Source of the DNA: Deinandra increscens subsp. villosa | Taxonomy: Eukaryota; Streptophyta; Magnoliopsida; Asterales; Asteraceae | Assembly: GCA_039602395.1 (NCBI GenBank) | Contig: JBCNJP010000010.1 | Location: 33,133,828-33,197,827, forward strand | Direction of reading: 5' to 3' | Length of the DNA: 64,000 bases | Translations under genes and position numbers: made by a program | The notes under the pieces: model-generated | Seen by the model: only the letters and a program-made list of their open reading frames with translations | What the model was told of the DNA's origin: nothing | Databases searched by the model: none | Part shown: positions 1-11,100 of the stretch, piece after piece | Layout of the letters: each line of letters starts with the position of its first letter | Position numbering within the stretch: position 1 is the stretch's first letter

Positions 1-15
1 CATTTTGAAAATTCA

Positions 16-519
16 ATGCATCCGGATCAATTTTATTCCGAGAAAACCATTAAGCACCCGAGAATATATTTTCTTGGAAGCTCAAGTGTTCAAAGGGAAT
101 ATAAAAGATCTGGATCAACTGGCAAAAAAAGGCCAAATTATCATGAAGAAGAATCTTATGAGAATTTAGGATATAGTGATTCCTCAAGTTCTCATATGAG
201 AATAAATCTTAGGAGAAAATCTGCTCCTAGAGAAAGAAAGTTTTCTCCCAAGATAAAAGTTATATCGGAAAGCCAAAAGTTTTATCTTGAGGAAAACTTT
301 AACTCGGAACCGAGAAAATTTTATCCCGGTAAGCATTTTACCTCGGAAGAAAATGTCTTCAGAGGTCATTCATCATTTCAAACTCAACGAACTCACTCCA
401 AATTTTATGATCAACCTTTTAGGAGAAGAAGTTCAATTTTTTTAGAATCAAAAACGAGAAGGCAAAGGGAATATAGACAAAGAAAGGCTGCTACAAAGCA
501 AAAGCCTATTCATTTTTAG
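16..519 (+). pseudogene. Copia gag/spacer segment, basic, low complexity
   Basis: An open stretch of 167 codons rich in Arg, Lys, Ser and Phe, with repeated short blocks of the type (K/R)FYxxxxF, for example near residues 88-113. No zinc knuckle is visible. Its position 130 bp before the protease motif suggests the C-terminal gag or gag-pol spacer of the copia element. The first codon is not certain to be a real start because the frame is open to the left edge. Function cannot be assigned from sequence alone. Confidence 0.5.
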
Positions 520-644
520 TCAAACGAAATTGCGTTCCCTAATCAGTAACAAAGTCAAAGAATTTCAGATACTAGAAAAGAACAATTAAAATCTAAAAAT
601 TCAAAAGATATAACTCAGACTCTTATAGTGAAGGAGTATAAATA

Positions 645-857
645 ATGATGTCATGGGGAGACCCAAGACCACAAAGGCTTGGGTCCCCTACAGAAATTAA
701 CCCATCTATCATATATGTACAAGTAACATCCAATAAGTCTCAGACAAGCATCTGGATTGTAGATAGCGGATGTTCAAGCCACATGACAGAAAATAAAAAC
801 CTTTTGATAAACAAAAAAGAGACATGTTGGAGGACCAGTGGCATTTGGAAGCACTGA
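645..857 (+). pseudogene. Copia aspartic protease, N-terminal fragment
   Basis: Contains the copia protease active-site block WIVDSGCSSHMT, with the catalytic Asp in D-S-G, at about residues 37-48 of this 70-codon stretch. The enzyme would cut the Gag-Pol polyprotein in the virus-like particle. The frame is lost shortly after the active site near 840, so the second half of the fold is not encoded in frame. Confidence 0.8.
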
Positions 858-943
858 AGGTCACATTTCTGAATAAGGAATGGTGAAATGGGAAGATTAC
901 TTTTGACAAGGTAAATTTTGTTGATGTTTTAAACTTTAATCTT

Positions 944-1189
944 ATGAGTGTCTCACAAATGTGTGACAAGAAGTTAAATGTTTTGTTTAATGATAATGAG
1001 GCTATCGTATTAAAACCTGGTGTAAAAATATCTGATGAAATGATTTTAATCAATGCACCAAGAAAAGATGGTTTATACATCCTAGATATGGCAAATACAA
1101 CATCTAAAGATGGTGTGACCTGCCTTATATCTAAGGCCTCATTAGATGAATCATGCCTTTGGCACATAATACTTGGTTGTAAACTATAA
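944..1189 (+). pseudogene. Copia protease end / GAG-pre-integrase segment
   Basis: Begins with LMSVSQMCDK, a conserved copia block between protease and integrase, and continues to DESCLWHIILGCKL, which corresponds to the usual LWHxRLGHxN zinc-binding start of the pre-integrase region. The two His of that motif are partly altered: Trp-His remains, but the Gly-His is Gly-Cys, followed by a stop. This is a non-functional remnant. Confidence 0.72.
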
Positions 1190-1351
1190 AAACATGATAA
1201 ATTTGTAACATATAGATTGGTTAAGGGTTTACCAAACAAAAGGTTTACTTGTACAGAACATTGTGCATCATGCTTAAAAGGAAAAAAACACAAGTCTTCT
1301 CATAAGCGCAAATTAGAGAGCTATATATCTCAACCACTGTAATTATAGCAT

Positions 1352-1963
1352 ATGGACCTATTTGGACCAACCAAGGTGAAGAACTTTGGGAAGAAATCAT
1401 ATTATTTTGTTATAACTGTTGATTTTTCAAGATACACTTGGGTGTTCTTTCTTAACACTAAGGATGAAACTCCTGAAATTCTTAAAGCTTTAGTAATTCA
1501 ACTTGAAAATCAACCAATGTTTAAGGTCAAAACAACAGGATGTGACAATGGTACAGAATTTAAAAACCATGTTTTAAATTCTTTTTGTGAAGTAAAGGGA
1601 ATTGTCAGACAATTTAGTGCATCAAGAACCCCTCAGCAAAATGGTGTTGCTAAGAAAAGACACATAACTTTAATTGAGGCTGCTAGGTCAATGTTGGCTG
1701 AATCAAAATTACATGTAACGTTCTGAGCAGAAGCGGTTAATATTGTTTGTTTTGTCCAAAACATAATTTTGATTGTAAAAGGTCATAACAAGACACCATA
1801 TGAGCTTTGGAGGAAAAGAAAACCAAACATTTATTTCCTAAGGTCATTTGGTTGTCCTGTTAAAATATTAATAACCAATGAGCAACTGTCAAAGTTTGCT
1901 GAAAAGGCAGATGATGACTATTTTGTTGGATACTCTGGTATGTCAAAGACATACAAAGTTTAA
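1352..1963 (+). pseudogene. Copia integrase core, catalytic Glu replaced
   Basis: Integrase core of the copia element, which would insert cDNA into the host chromosome. Visible blocks are MDLFGP with the first catalytic Asp (residue 2 of the open stretch), DNGTEF with the second Asp (residue 65), and RTPQQNGVAKKRHITLIE. In copia integrases the last block normally reads NGVAER, whose Glu is the third catalytic residue; here it is Lys (residue 101, codon 1652-1654). A stop at about 1724 and a frame change separate the C-terminal part (1769-1963), which has the conserved TPYELW and FGC blocks. A dead gene on two counts. Confidence 0.88.
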
Positions 1964-2125
1964 AAAATCAGAAATCGAATTGTCGAGGAAACAATTAATG
2001 TATTTTTTAATGAAAAATCCCAAAACAAGTTTAGTTCTGATCCCTCATGGCCATTTGATATTCATTTACTAACGAATGTTTTCTACATTACCGTTGAAAA
2101 GCCTCTTAGTAAAAATGTATAGGAA

Positions 2126-2674
2126 ATGATATCAAATTCTAATGTCAATCATGGAAGTTTCAAAAGTGTTGATCCTCCATTTTTCTCATCAAAAGCACAA
2201 AGCTATTTTGTTCCAACAATGAAGTTTAACTTGACTCCTGGATCCATCATTCAAGTAAACTCTGATGCAAAAGCTATTCCTCAACTTGAATATGAATCCA
2301 ATGATTCTGCTACTAGAGATACTCTCTCAAAGAATCAAGATTTATCTGATGCCAATGGAATCTCAAGTACAAGAAGTGAATCTCCTGTTAATGTGACCTC
2401 AACTCCTACTGGAAGTGAAGACTCAAAGTGTCACTCATTTGATTTTTCATTCGAGAAACTGATTTCTCCCTCTCCAGTTGCTGAATTTGAAACTTTTGAA
2501 GCCACCTTTGAACCTACACTTCATGATCTCTCATTTTCATCACATTTACCTGGTGTTGAGCAATTGGTAGATCTCACTCCTATGGTTACACCTATCTCAA
2601 AACTAGTCATGATTTCCCTCCCTCTTACCACTCTAGAACAAGCAAAAAACATCCAAATGACCTTAGGAAATTGA
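2126..2674 (+). pseudogene. Copia integrase-RT linker region
   Basis: 182 open codons rich in Ser, Thr, Pro and Glu with no recognised fold. It lies between the integrase remnant and the RT start, where copia polyproteins carry a long low-complexity linker. It ends in a stop just before the RT block. Confidence 0.55.
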
Positions 2675-2734
2675 AACACCTGTTCTAACAAGAAGCAAGT
2701 CAACAAATGCAAACTTCTGTCTTCATGCTTGCTT

Positions 2735-2900
2735 TTTATCTCAAACTGAACCAAAGAAGGTGTCAGAAGTACTCAGAGAGAATAGCTGGCTAGAATCAAT
2801 GCAAGATGAGTCTCTTCAAATAAACTAACAGAAAGTATGGGAACTAATTGACTTACCTAAAGATACTCCTAGATCTATTATCATTTGCTTAGGTTCACAC
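2735..2900 (+). pseudogene. Copia reverse transcriptase, N-terminal stub
   Basis: Frame-by-frame reading gives EPKKVSEVLRE, then SWLESMQDE and KVWELIDLPKDTP, the familiar opening of copia RT (RVT_2) before the first catalytic block. A TAA stop interrupts it near 2826. Similarity ends at about 2895, so the YxDD catalytic part is absent, presumably deleted. Confidence 0.75.
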
Positions 2901-2913
2901 TCAGGAAGCTCCA

Positions 2914-3270
2914 AAATAACCCCCTCCTATCATCAACCTAGATGATTCTCCTTATAAGGAGCAACCTGATCGAAGGAGGAAGAGGACAAAAGACACGTCT
3001 GAGGATGAGCAACCACTGAAAAGAGAGAAACTCTATGCCTTCAAACCTCCTCTTCACCCAAAAGGTAATATGCCTCCTCCTCCTCCATCTTTCTCAAAGT
3101 CCATCCCTATGCACACAACCTCTACATAATTAGGCTCAACAACCAAACAAGGCAGCTCCTCTCAAACAAATCGAATAGTGAACAAGGAGAAACAAAAACA
3201 AGTACCTAAGTTCACTAATCAACGGGAGCTGCTGAAATTTCATGAGCATCAAATCGTCTACTCAATCTAG
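2914..3270 (+). other. Unassigned charged/proline-rich fragment
   Basis: After the copia break, one plus-strand frame encodes a highly charged run (KEQPDRRRKRTKDTSEDEQ) followed by a Pro-rich block. It could be a gag-like or host coding fragment. No family is recognised, and it is closed by stops after about 70 codons. Confidence 0.3.
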
Positions 3271-3596
3271 CTATATCGGATGACAAACACGTAATTAAAA
3301 GTTGTTTTATTGATCAAACGAATAATTACAACTCAAAAACACAAAGAAACAGACTCAGAGAAACATTGTGATAAACACACACTTAAGATCAGTTCCTATA
3401 TCTCTCGGTTACATAAAACAAAGACAAACGTTCTATTTATACTCGACTGGGCGAACCCTAGGCGAACTGCCAGTTCGCCTGGAGCCGAACTCCAGTTCGT
3501 ACCCAGTTCACCTAGCAGCATAAACTTTGTCTGGAACTCTTCATCGTCTTGTCTCGATACTTCACACGACGCACAGATTATACATTAGCAAACTCC
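3271..3596 (-). mobile_element. LTR-like segment preceded by polypurine tract
   Basis: Read on the minus strand, the purine run AAGGGGAGTTTG (3597-3608) directly precedes a terminus starting TGCTAATG, as a polypurine tract precedes a 3' LTR. A TATA-like tract lies near 3433. The right-hand partner LTR and any target duplication were not found, so this is a probable LTR remnant only. A tandem CGAACTGCCAGTTCGCC-type inverted motif lies near 3465-3485. Confidence 0.4.
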
Positions 3597-5830
3597 CCTT
3601 ACATGCACTTCACCCCCTTAAAATGAAAAACTCTATTTTTGGATTTTTAATTTTTACAAAAACAAGACTCTATTTTTAGCTTTTTCAAATTTCTCTTTTA
3701 AACACAAATGAAATGCAAAGAAAGAAAATTGATCAACCAACACGGATACCTTGCATTTTAAAGTTTCAGAAAACTTTCAAGTTAGAAAGATATATCATGA
3801 AATTTAAGTTATGCATAATACTCCTCCATCAACAACTTTTTCAATCATCGATAGATGCTCTAGAAGTACCTGCACACTGGTCAAACTGATTCGTTCATAA
3901 ATGACCCGAAGCGAAGTGCTTCTTGTTGACCAGTGTCCTAGTTTCCATTGTTGTTGTTGTTTTGGTAACTCAGTTTTTTATGAATCAATCACAGATGACT
4001 ATGATGAAGAACCTACATTTTGTACCTTTTGAAAAATGGGAACAAAACGTTATTGTTTTAGAAAGAATATAGGCTTAACTTCATCAAAAAATTTGCCTTG
4101 TTCATCAAAGAACTTTGGTTTGGCAGGTTTACCAAAAGCTTTGACCTTTGGAGATCTTTGATTTGAATCAGCGAAAAGTGGACAATCTTTTACCATATGC
4201 CCTTTTTGGCGACAGATATGGCATAAGCGATTAGCTTTATTCCACTTTTTAGGTGCCTGCATTAATTCACAAACATGAATATCTCTAACATGATCAAAAG
4301 AAGAATCATATACCCGACGTCTGTGATCATGAACCCATTTGGATGTTGGGCTTCGAGAATAAGAACCATCAGAAGAAAATTTTGCATTTTGATTCTTCAT
4401 TTTTGGTGAAACAGCGTCTTTGACAAAAACTTCAGCAATCTTTTATGCATCGACGCAATGAAGAGGAAATTCTTGATCAGAAAATAATTGATCTGAACCC
4501 TTGAGCTTGTAGATCCTCTCGTGTTGAACCATTTCAGCCTTGAATATTTCCTTCTTGACTTGCTTCATTTTGAGCTTTGTCAGATTTTGTTGTTTAGAGT
4601 CTTGAACACCATCACCTGCAATAACTTCTTGCTTAAATCCTAAACCAACACCTTTTTCTAAAACTGTCTCCTCAGATGTAGATGCCTTATGGCCATGCTT
4701 CGCTAACCTTGAAAACTCACCTTTGACTTCACTAACATTCCTTTGATCATAAAATATTGTCTCATCAAATTCAGGTTGGGAATGAATTTTCACACTTGAA
4801 GTAGCTGACTTCACATTTTCTGTTGAAGATGAACCAGGACTAAATGTTGAGACTTGAGGAACTTCAACTTGCTTGTTCGTCTTTTTTCCTTTCTTCTTAT
4901 TCTTCTTCTTTTTCACAACCTTCTCTTCTTCTGTAGTTGATGATGAAAATTTTGAATAATCATATTCTTCAACCTTTTCTTACACCTCTTTGACCGCTTC
5001 TCTGATATTAGCTGGGGGTGATGCGGTTTTGTCAAACATATTTCCAAAATTTGCATCTTTTTTTAAGAAACTTGTGAACAATTGTGAATTTGTGACATTA
5101 TTCAGCAATCGATTAGCATCAATTACTTGAATCTTCAAGTCAGAAATTTTTTGTTGAGCTTCAGCTAATTCCTTCTCGGTAGCTATCAATCTCTTTGCAA
5201 CTTTATAGGTTTCAAATTTTTGTAGGCGAAGATTATCAAGCCCATCAAACAATTAATTCTTCAATTTATCCTCATTCCGTTTTTTGAATTTCAAGATTTT
5301 CAGTGTGAACTTTATTGACACTAACCAACTCACGCTTCTCATCCAACAACTTTTCCATGTCAACCTGATAAAATTCAATTTTAGCAACATACTCTTCATA
5401 ATTCATTGTAAGCAAATCAAGTTTGATTTTTTATTTATCAAACAAATTTTGAAAATCATTAGCCGTATCTTCTGCTTCATCCTTCGATTTCTTAACTTCT
5501 TGAACCAACTCCTCGTTTTCTTCCAGTAACTTTGCATTCTTTGCTTCATAATTTTGTAAGTCTTCTTTGATCATTTGAAGAACGTCATTGAGCATATTTA
5601 CTTCCTTCATCAAAGAATCATTTTTCAATTCAAATTCCTTCTCATTTCTTTTAGAAACCTCCAAATCTTCTTTTACCAAATTAAATTCATCGGAAAGCTT
5701 GCGAATTTCATTCAATAACGAAGCATACTCTTTCAACAAACTTTCCATATTTTCAGCTGATTCATAGGAACTTGGTTCTGAACTCGAATCTGAACAATAA
5801 CCATCTTGTTGATTGATAAACCACGGAGGG
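3597..5830 (-). mobile_element. Minus-strand gag-only LTR retroelement remnant
   Basis: All coding traces here run on the minus strand and belong to one broken gag: long coiled-coil segments near 5940-4980, a lysine-rich segment at 4916-4443, and a CCHC zinc knuckle at 4400-4050. No protease, integrase or RT follows. The left part (3600-4040) is AT-rich non-coding sequence leading to a polypurine tract. The segment resembles the gag-only, pol-less elements at 22443-26100 and 28600-34526. Confidence 0.65.
4050..4400 (-). pseudogene. Gag zinc-knuckle segment (CCHC)
   Basis: 116 open codons containing CHICRQKGHMVKDC, a perfect C-x2-C-x4-H-x4-C retroviral-type zinc knuckle at about residues 60-73. 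This module binds element RNA for packaging. Upstream residues are basic, as usual in nucleocapsid. The frame is closed on both sides by stops, so it is a fragment of a longer gag. Confidence 0.8.
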
Positions 5831-5940
5831 ATCTTACTACTGCATGATTCGGTAATACGAGAATGCACACGATGTAAATAAAGCTTTGCTTTATTGATTT
5901 CACTTAGAGAATACACAAAGTCTAGAGAGAGAGTGAACAC
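4443..5940 (-). pseudogene. Gag coiled-coil region, broken into three frames
   Basis: Three minus-strand open stretches (5940-5431, 5252-4980, 4916-4443) read as parts of one protein. The first two have dense Leu, Glu and Lys heptad-like spacing (for example EYASLLNEIRKLSDEFNLVK and EKELAEAQQKISDLK), consistent with a coiled coil. The last is Lys-rich near its start. No globular domain is recognised. Stops between the parts mark it as decayed. Confidence 0.6.
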
Positions 5941-6190
5941 ACTCAGTTACACACACTTAAAAGTAGAGAATGACAGAACTGGTTCTAACTCTTTCTAACA
6001 CGAACTATTTATAGGTGCAACATATTAACCTACGTACCATCTGGTACGGACGTACCAATTGGTCTGGCGTACCATTTGGTACGGCCACCAATATGTTGCC
6101 ACTAAGACTCACAAAGATGCTCTAACCTAAATACAATACACGAGACACAAGGTAGCATAGGAATATGCTCTAATAAACTCCCCCTTAACG
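5831..6190 (-). mobile_element. Second LTR-like segment with polypurine tract
   Basis: On the minus strand the tract TTAAGGGGGAGT at about 6179-6190 precedes an LTR-like stretch. A TATA-like ACTATTTATAGG lies at about 6004-6015 on the plus strand. Inverted motifs around GTACC (6030-6075) give local hairpin potential. Boundaries are approximate, and no primer site or target duplication was found. Confidence 0.4.
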
Positions 6191-6660
6191 TGTAGTGTAT
6201 CTAGCTATCTATCTATCTAACAAAACTTCAGTCTTCAATCTTTAGCATCACTACGTCTGATCTTCAACTTGAAATCTTGTCAGAAATAGAGCTTGCATTG
6301 CTGGATCAATCTTGAACAATCTTTGAACTTCAAGATCCACTTGTGAAAGATATTACATACTCCCCCTTTCACCATGTTCGAGTCTTGACACACAGAACCT
6401 GCAATTATAGAAGACAGAAACACGACTTTCCTTTTTCTTTTTGAAAATTAATTTAATCTTGGCGCAAAACTTCTCTTCGAGAATCCAAGATATAGTTTTG
6501 AAATTTTGATTTCGTATCGTGTATCGATCGGTCGAAAACAAATAAGAAACAAAATATTTTTGGCTTTTTGAAACTTTATATCAAAACACTCCGAAAATCT
6601 TTTTGATTTTTTTAAATTTATGCTAAAACACACCTAAAATCTTTTTTGAATTTTCAGATA
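6191..6660. other. AT-rich non-coding spacer
   Basis: No supported gene. It has the same character as 3600-3830 and 22200-22440: short A/T runs with scattered CTTTTTG blocks. I read it as the 3' non-coding part of the retroelement family that ends at the polypurine tract at 6190. Confidence 0.4.
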
Positions 6661-6670
6661 TGAAACATAA

Positions 6671-7240
6671 ATGCAATACATAAATGAAATACTGAATCAC
6701 ACACTATTTTTGTCTTTTGCGAGAAAGATCACATCTTGGGATCATATTAGTCATGACATGCTGAACTACACTTTCCGATGGGCGAGAATCTCGGCCAGGA
6801 AGGAAGCCCCTGTTGACTTTCTATCTGACCCCCTGGATAGGCGCTCCACCCTCGGGCCTGCCGACATACTTGTTTTTGGGTGGCAGAATAGGAAGCATGC
6901 CTGTGTCGATTTAACGGGGGTTCCCCCTTGTGGGGCTGAAGGCCAGTACTTTCGTGGCGGGCCAGGTGACGTCTAGAGCGGCTGCCGGGAAGGTGAACAA
7001 ACACAAGAATCAACATGTGTTTATTCCCTTCGCTTTTAACACATTTGGGCATCTTGAGTCGGAGGCGGCTGCCATGCTGCGTCGGATCCAAAAAGTTATG
7101 TATGGGAATATAGTGGCCTCTAGATTAAAGAATATAGTTTTCATACGTCTAGGGTTTGCTATTCAAAAAGGGCTAACGGCGCAGCTTGTTGCCCCGCCTT
7201 CCCTATGTGATAACTTGAGTCTTATACGAATATTATAACC
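6671..7240 (+). pseudogene. Broken nuclease-like C-terminal domain of a plant RT-type protein
   Basis: Two plus-strand frames join across a frameshift near 6930. The first holds an HD pair, then ARKEAPVDFLSD, then GPADILVFGW with HACVDLTGV; the second holds FIPFAFNTFGHLE and FAIQKGLTAQLVA. From memory this resembles a conserved block found at the C terminus of many plant proteins annotated as reverse transcriptase-like. PAD followed 13 residues later by D fits the P-D...D spacing of restriction-like endonucleases of site-specific non-LTR elements; that link is inference. No RT is left upstream. GC content is clearly higher than in flanking DNA. Not expressed as an intact protein. Confidence 0.6.
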
Positions 7241-8157
7241 AAATGAATTAGAATGAATTACTTCAACCAATGATATTTAAGGTCATGTAGTTTTCCTTCA
7301 TTAAAGTGAAAGATTTCTAAGAAATATTAAAATGGTAAAAAATTTCATTGATTAGAGGATTTCATTGCATTTCAAATTTATTCGTTACCCAACTAGACAA
7401 CTTTAAAAGATACACGTAATTCCAATTCCATTACATTCCACGAACCAAACGTCTTCTTAGATTCTATTCATCCTCTTGGAATCTCTGAAAGCTAAAGAGC
7501 TCAACCATTGCTAATCAATCTTAAGCTCACTCATAGTCAATTGAATTCGAATCCACAAATCAAATACTAAAATGAACCAACTCATGAACGTTATCCGTAA
7601 AATCCATATCTCATGTTAACCCTTTGTGTGGTGGGATGCTTCCAGGTGGGGTCTGTGTGGGTTCGGTAATTGTATCTAGGGCGAGAAAAAAACATTATTT
7701 CTTTGGTTCATCCAAGTACATCATGATCAAAAGTTGGACTCCTCCTTGCTCATTGGTTCTTCTCTACTTGTTTTTTCTTTCGGTTTCTTAACTTACATGT
7801 AAGTAGAACATTGATGATTTTCTTTTAAAAGACTTGAAAATCAACGTATCAAACATGCTTACGTTGTAAAAAAAAAAAAAAAAAAAATTTTAAATATATA
7901 AACAAACCGCAACAGTATTCTTCGGTGTCGATGGATGGATCGACAGATCATACATCGATTAATTTCTCAACTTAACAATGTAAGGATAAATTATATGTAT
8001 CTGAATCAAGCTTATGATCACTTAAAGCTTGCACCAAATGGTCTATGTGTGCTTCATACTTCAAGCCACCACCCTTGTATTTTAAGAAGAAGCATAAAAA
8101 TGGTGGCCTTATTAGAAACAAAAGCAAGAAACTAACCATCCAACAAGGCCTGCTGCC
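7241..8157. other. Intergenic / 3' flank of HISN6 gene
   Basis: No coding support. The last 100-200 bp next to 8157 should include the 3' UTR of the minus-strand gene. A run of about 20 A lies at 7868-7889. Otherwise this is unremarkable AT-rich DNA. Confidence 0.5.
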
Positions 8158-11100
8158 TTAAGATACACGAGTGATGCAATCCATTAATGCGTCTGTTTGT
8201 TCTGGTTTACCAACAGAAACACGAACATAACCCTTCAGTTCTTTGTTGCTGTAATGGCGTATCATCACCCCCATTGTTGCAAGCTCTTCCTGTATGTATG
8301 TAAATATCCAAATACATGTCGTTAATTAAGGCACACAAAGAGTAACCCATTTTGAGGTGGTGCCCATTTAAACCCCTTCTAAGTTGGCTAATTTCAAATT
8401 GAGTTTTTGATCCGTTGTATAACTTTGAGTGGTCCAAATCAACCAATTTAGTTAACAAAAATCACCCAAATCAACACGTTTATTAAAGAATGGTTTATGA
8501 TTGCAAGGTGTATTCATGACATAACCCTGTGACCATAGCAAACTAGTTAATTTGGTTATGTCACTAATAATTTAATTTGGGGTAAATTAGGAACCATTCA
8601 TCGTAAAATGCTGACTTGTGAGTCAAGTTCAATAGTAGGGGTGTAAATAAGTCAAGCCGGCTCGTGAACTACTTAGGGATCGGATCAGTAAAAAGCTCAA
8701 ACGAGCTTAAGCTTGAGCCCTAAAATATGGCCCGTTTGATAAATGAGCTCGAGCCGAAAATTTATGAAAATTTACGTATTGAACTAGAGTCAGCTCGCGA
8801 ACCTAAACGAGCTTTTTGTTCATATTGTTCTTATTTAAACTATTAGTATATATATTTAAATAAAAATTTATTATTATATATAAAATTAGTATGACATGTT
8901 TGTTATACATAAAAGGTACAACCATAAATATATACAAATTTAATTATATAAATATACATATATATAAAACAATTAAATAATAAACAAGCCGCGCTCGAGC
9001 TTGAATGATTTCTCACGAGCCGAGCTCAAAGCCTTGACCGGCTCAGCTCAGCTTGATCATTTTCATCATCTATAAAATACATTATTTATCAGATAATCAG
9101 TTCCCATACATTCAGGACAAACAAAAACAAACAACATTATAATAGTGTCATTATCTATCATTCACGTCTTTAGCCTGGGCAGAATTGACTTTTTTTTTTC
9201 TTTTTTCCTTTAACTAATAAATATTATCATTATAACTTCTAGTATTTTTTAGTAGTGGTGAGGTAAATATTATTAATACTAGGTATTATAATTACTAGTA
9301 TTTTTATTAGTATTATTATTATTATTATTTGTATTATCATTATTTACTTTTATATTTTCTTAGTGTTGTGAGTTTGTTTTTGGGTGTATACTGGTTATCA
9401 TAGATTATAGGAGTCATAATGTGCCCTTGAGACCGTGTTCGAGGACGAGGGGTGCAGTTTCTAGGAGGGTTAGAGGTTATAGTTTGCGTCTGGCCCCATG
9501 GAATGTAAGGACCTTAAATGGTAAGTTATTAGAGTTAGTTGATGCCCTTAAAAGGCATAGGATCCATATAGCGTGTCTTCAGGAGACTAGGTGGAAGGGG
9601 CGTAGTGGGACCGAGTGCAATGGATACAAGTTGTGGTACTCGGGTAATGGTGCTAGAAATGGGGTAGGAGTTATGGTTGCAAAAGTGATTAGGCATAACG
9701 ATAGGATTATGGTGTTGAAGTTAGTTATAGGCGAGGAAGTACTGGTTGTGGTCTGCGCTTATGCACCGCATGTGGGACTAGGTGACTTGGAAAAGAAAGA
9801 GTTTTGGGAGTGCTTAGATGTAGTAGTGAGGGCCATTCCTAGGGAGGAGAAATTGTGCATGAGTGGTGATTTTAATGGCCACATCGGCAAAGATTGTGAT
9901 GGATTCCAATCCGTCCATGGGGGTCACGGTTTCGGTGATAGGAATGCTACTAGTAGGGTTCTTCTAGACTTTGCAGTTGTTCATGACCTGGGTATCTTAA
10001 ACTCTTTCTTCAAGAAAAGGGAGGCTCATTTGATCACGTTTAGCAGTGGAGGGCGCAAGTCGTAGATCGATTATATCTTGATGAGGCAGGGGATCGACGC
10101 TCGTGGAAGGACTGCAAGGTTTTACCAGGAAAGGAGGTAGTGTCTCAGCATCATTTGCTTGTAGATGATATTGGTTTGAGGGAAAATCGGTATAGTAGGG
10201 CGAGGAGGTTTAGAACGGGGATTCGGTGGGGAAATTTGAAGGACAAGAAGATTACGATGTTTAGAGATAAGGTCATCTCGTCATCCTCACCTCGTTTTGA
10301 TGGAGATGCAAACCAGTTATGGGTGGATATGGCGACCACCTTTCAACAAGTTGGTAGGGATATCCTAGGGGTTTCATCTGGTAAGTCGAGCGTTCATCGT
10401 GAGTCTTGGTGGTGGAATGAGGATGTGCATGATAAAATTAAGGTCAAACAACAATGTTTTAGGGAGCTTTTGGGTTGCGCAAATGAGGAGGCACGCGCGA
10501 GTTTAAGGGAGGACTACAACTCTACAAGAAGGCTAAGAAGGAGGCAAAGGCGGCTATATTGAAGGCTAAGACATCAGCTTAGAAACAGATGTATGATCGG
10601 CTTGAAACTAAGGAAGGGGAGAACTTTATGTTCAAGATTGCCAAATCTAGGGAGCGTAGGAGACAGGGTTTAGGAGTTGTGACATTCTTGAAAGGTGATG
10701 ATGGTCGGGTTTTAGTCAAGGAGCAGGACATCAAGCTGAGATGGCAAATCTACTTCCACAGTCTCTTCAACGGTGGGAGGACGCTAAATGAAGAGGGTGA
10801 GCACACGACTGCACAACAACGGCATCATTATATATGTTATTGTCGTGCTATCACTCAAGAGGAAATGAAGACCGCTTTGAGGAAGAGGGTAGGGCGAAGG
10901 CAGTTGTACCGGACAACATACCTATTGAGGTGTGGAAGTGTCTGGGCGTTGAAGGTGTTTTCTGGTTGACTATCCTTTTTAACGCTATCTTCAAAACTGG
11001 TAGGATGTCGGATCAGTGGAGGTCTAGTGTTGTAGTTCCACTCTACAAGAAGAAAGGAGGCGCTCAGTGCTGCGGGAATTACAGAGAGTTGCTAAGTCAC

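Larger units (their letters stand above)
1..2900 (+). mobile_element. Decayed Ty1/copia retrotransposon (gag-pol remnant)
   Basis: Coding remnants appear in copia order on the plus strand: basic gag-side segment, protease, GAG-pre-integrase, integrase core, linker and the first part of reverse transcriptase. Reading frames are broken by several stops and frameshifts. The RT stops near 2895, where an unrelated sequence begins, so RNase H and the 3' LTR are missing. No LTR is visible at the left edge, and the element may continue outside the window. Protease-integrase-RT order is diagnostic of copia rather than gypsy. Long dead by the number of lesions. Confidence 0.88.

Noticed and set aside
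8628..9080. Exact target duplication for the MITE at 8636
   Set aside because: TTCAATAG on the left has no match on the right near 9072, so I kept the element but not a duplication.
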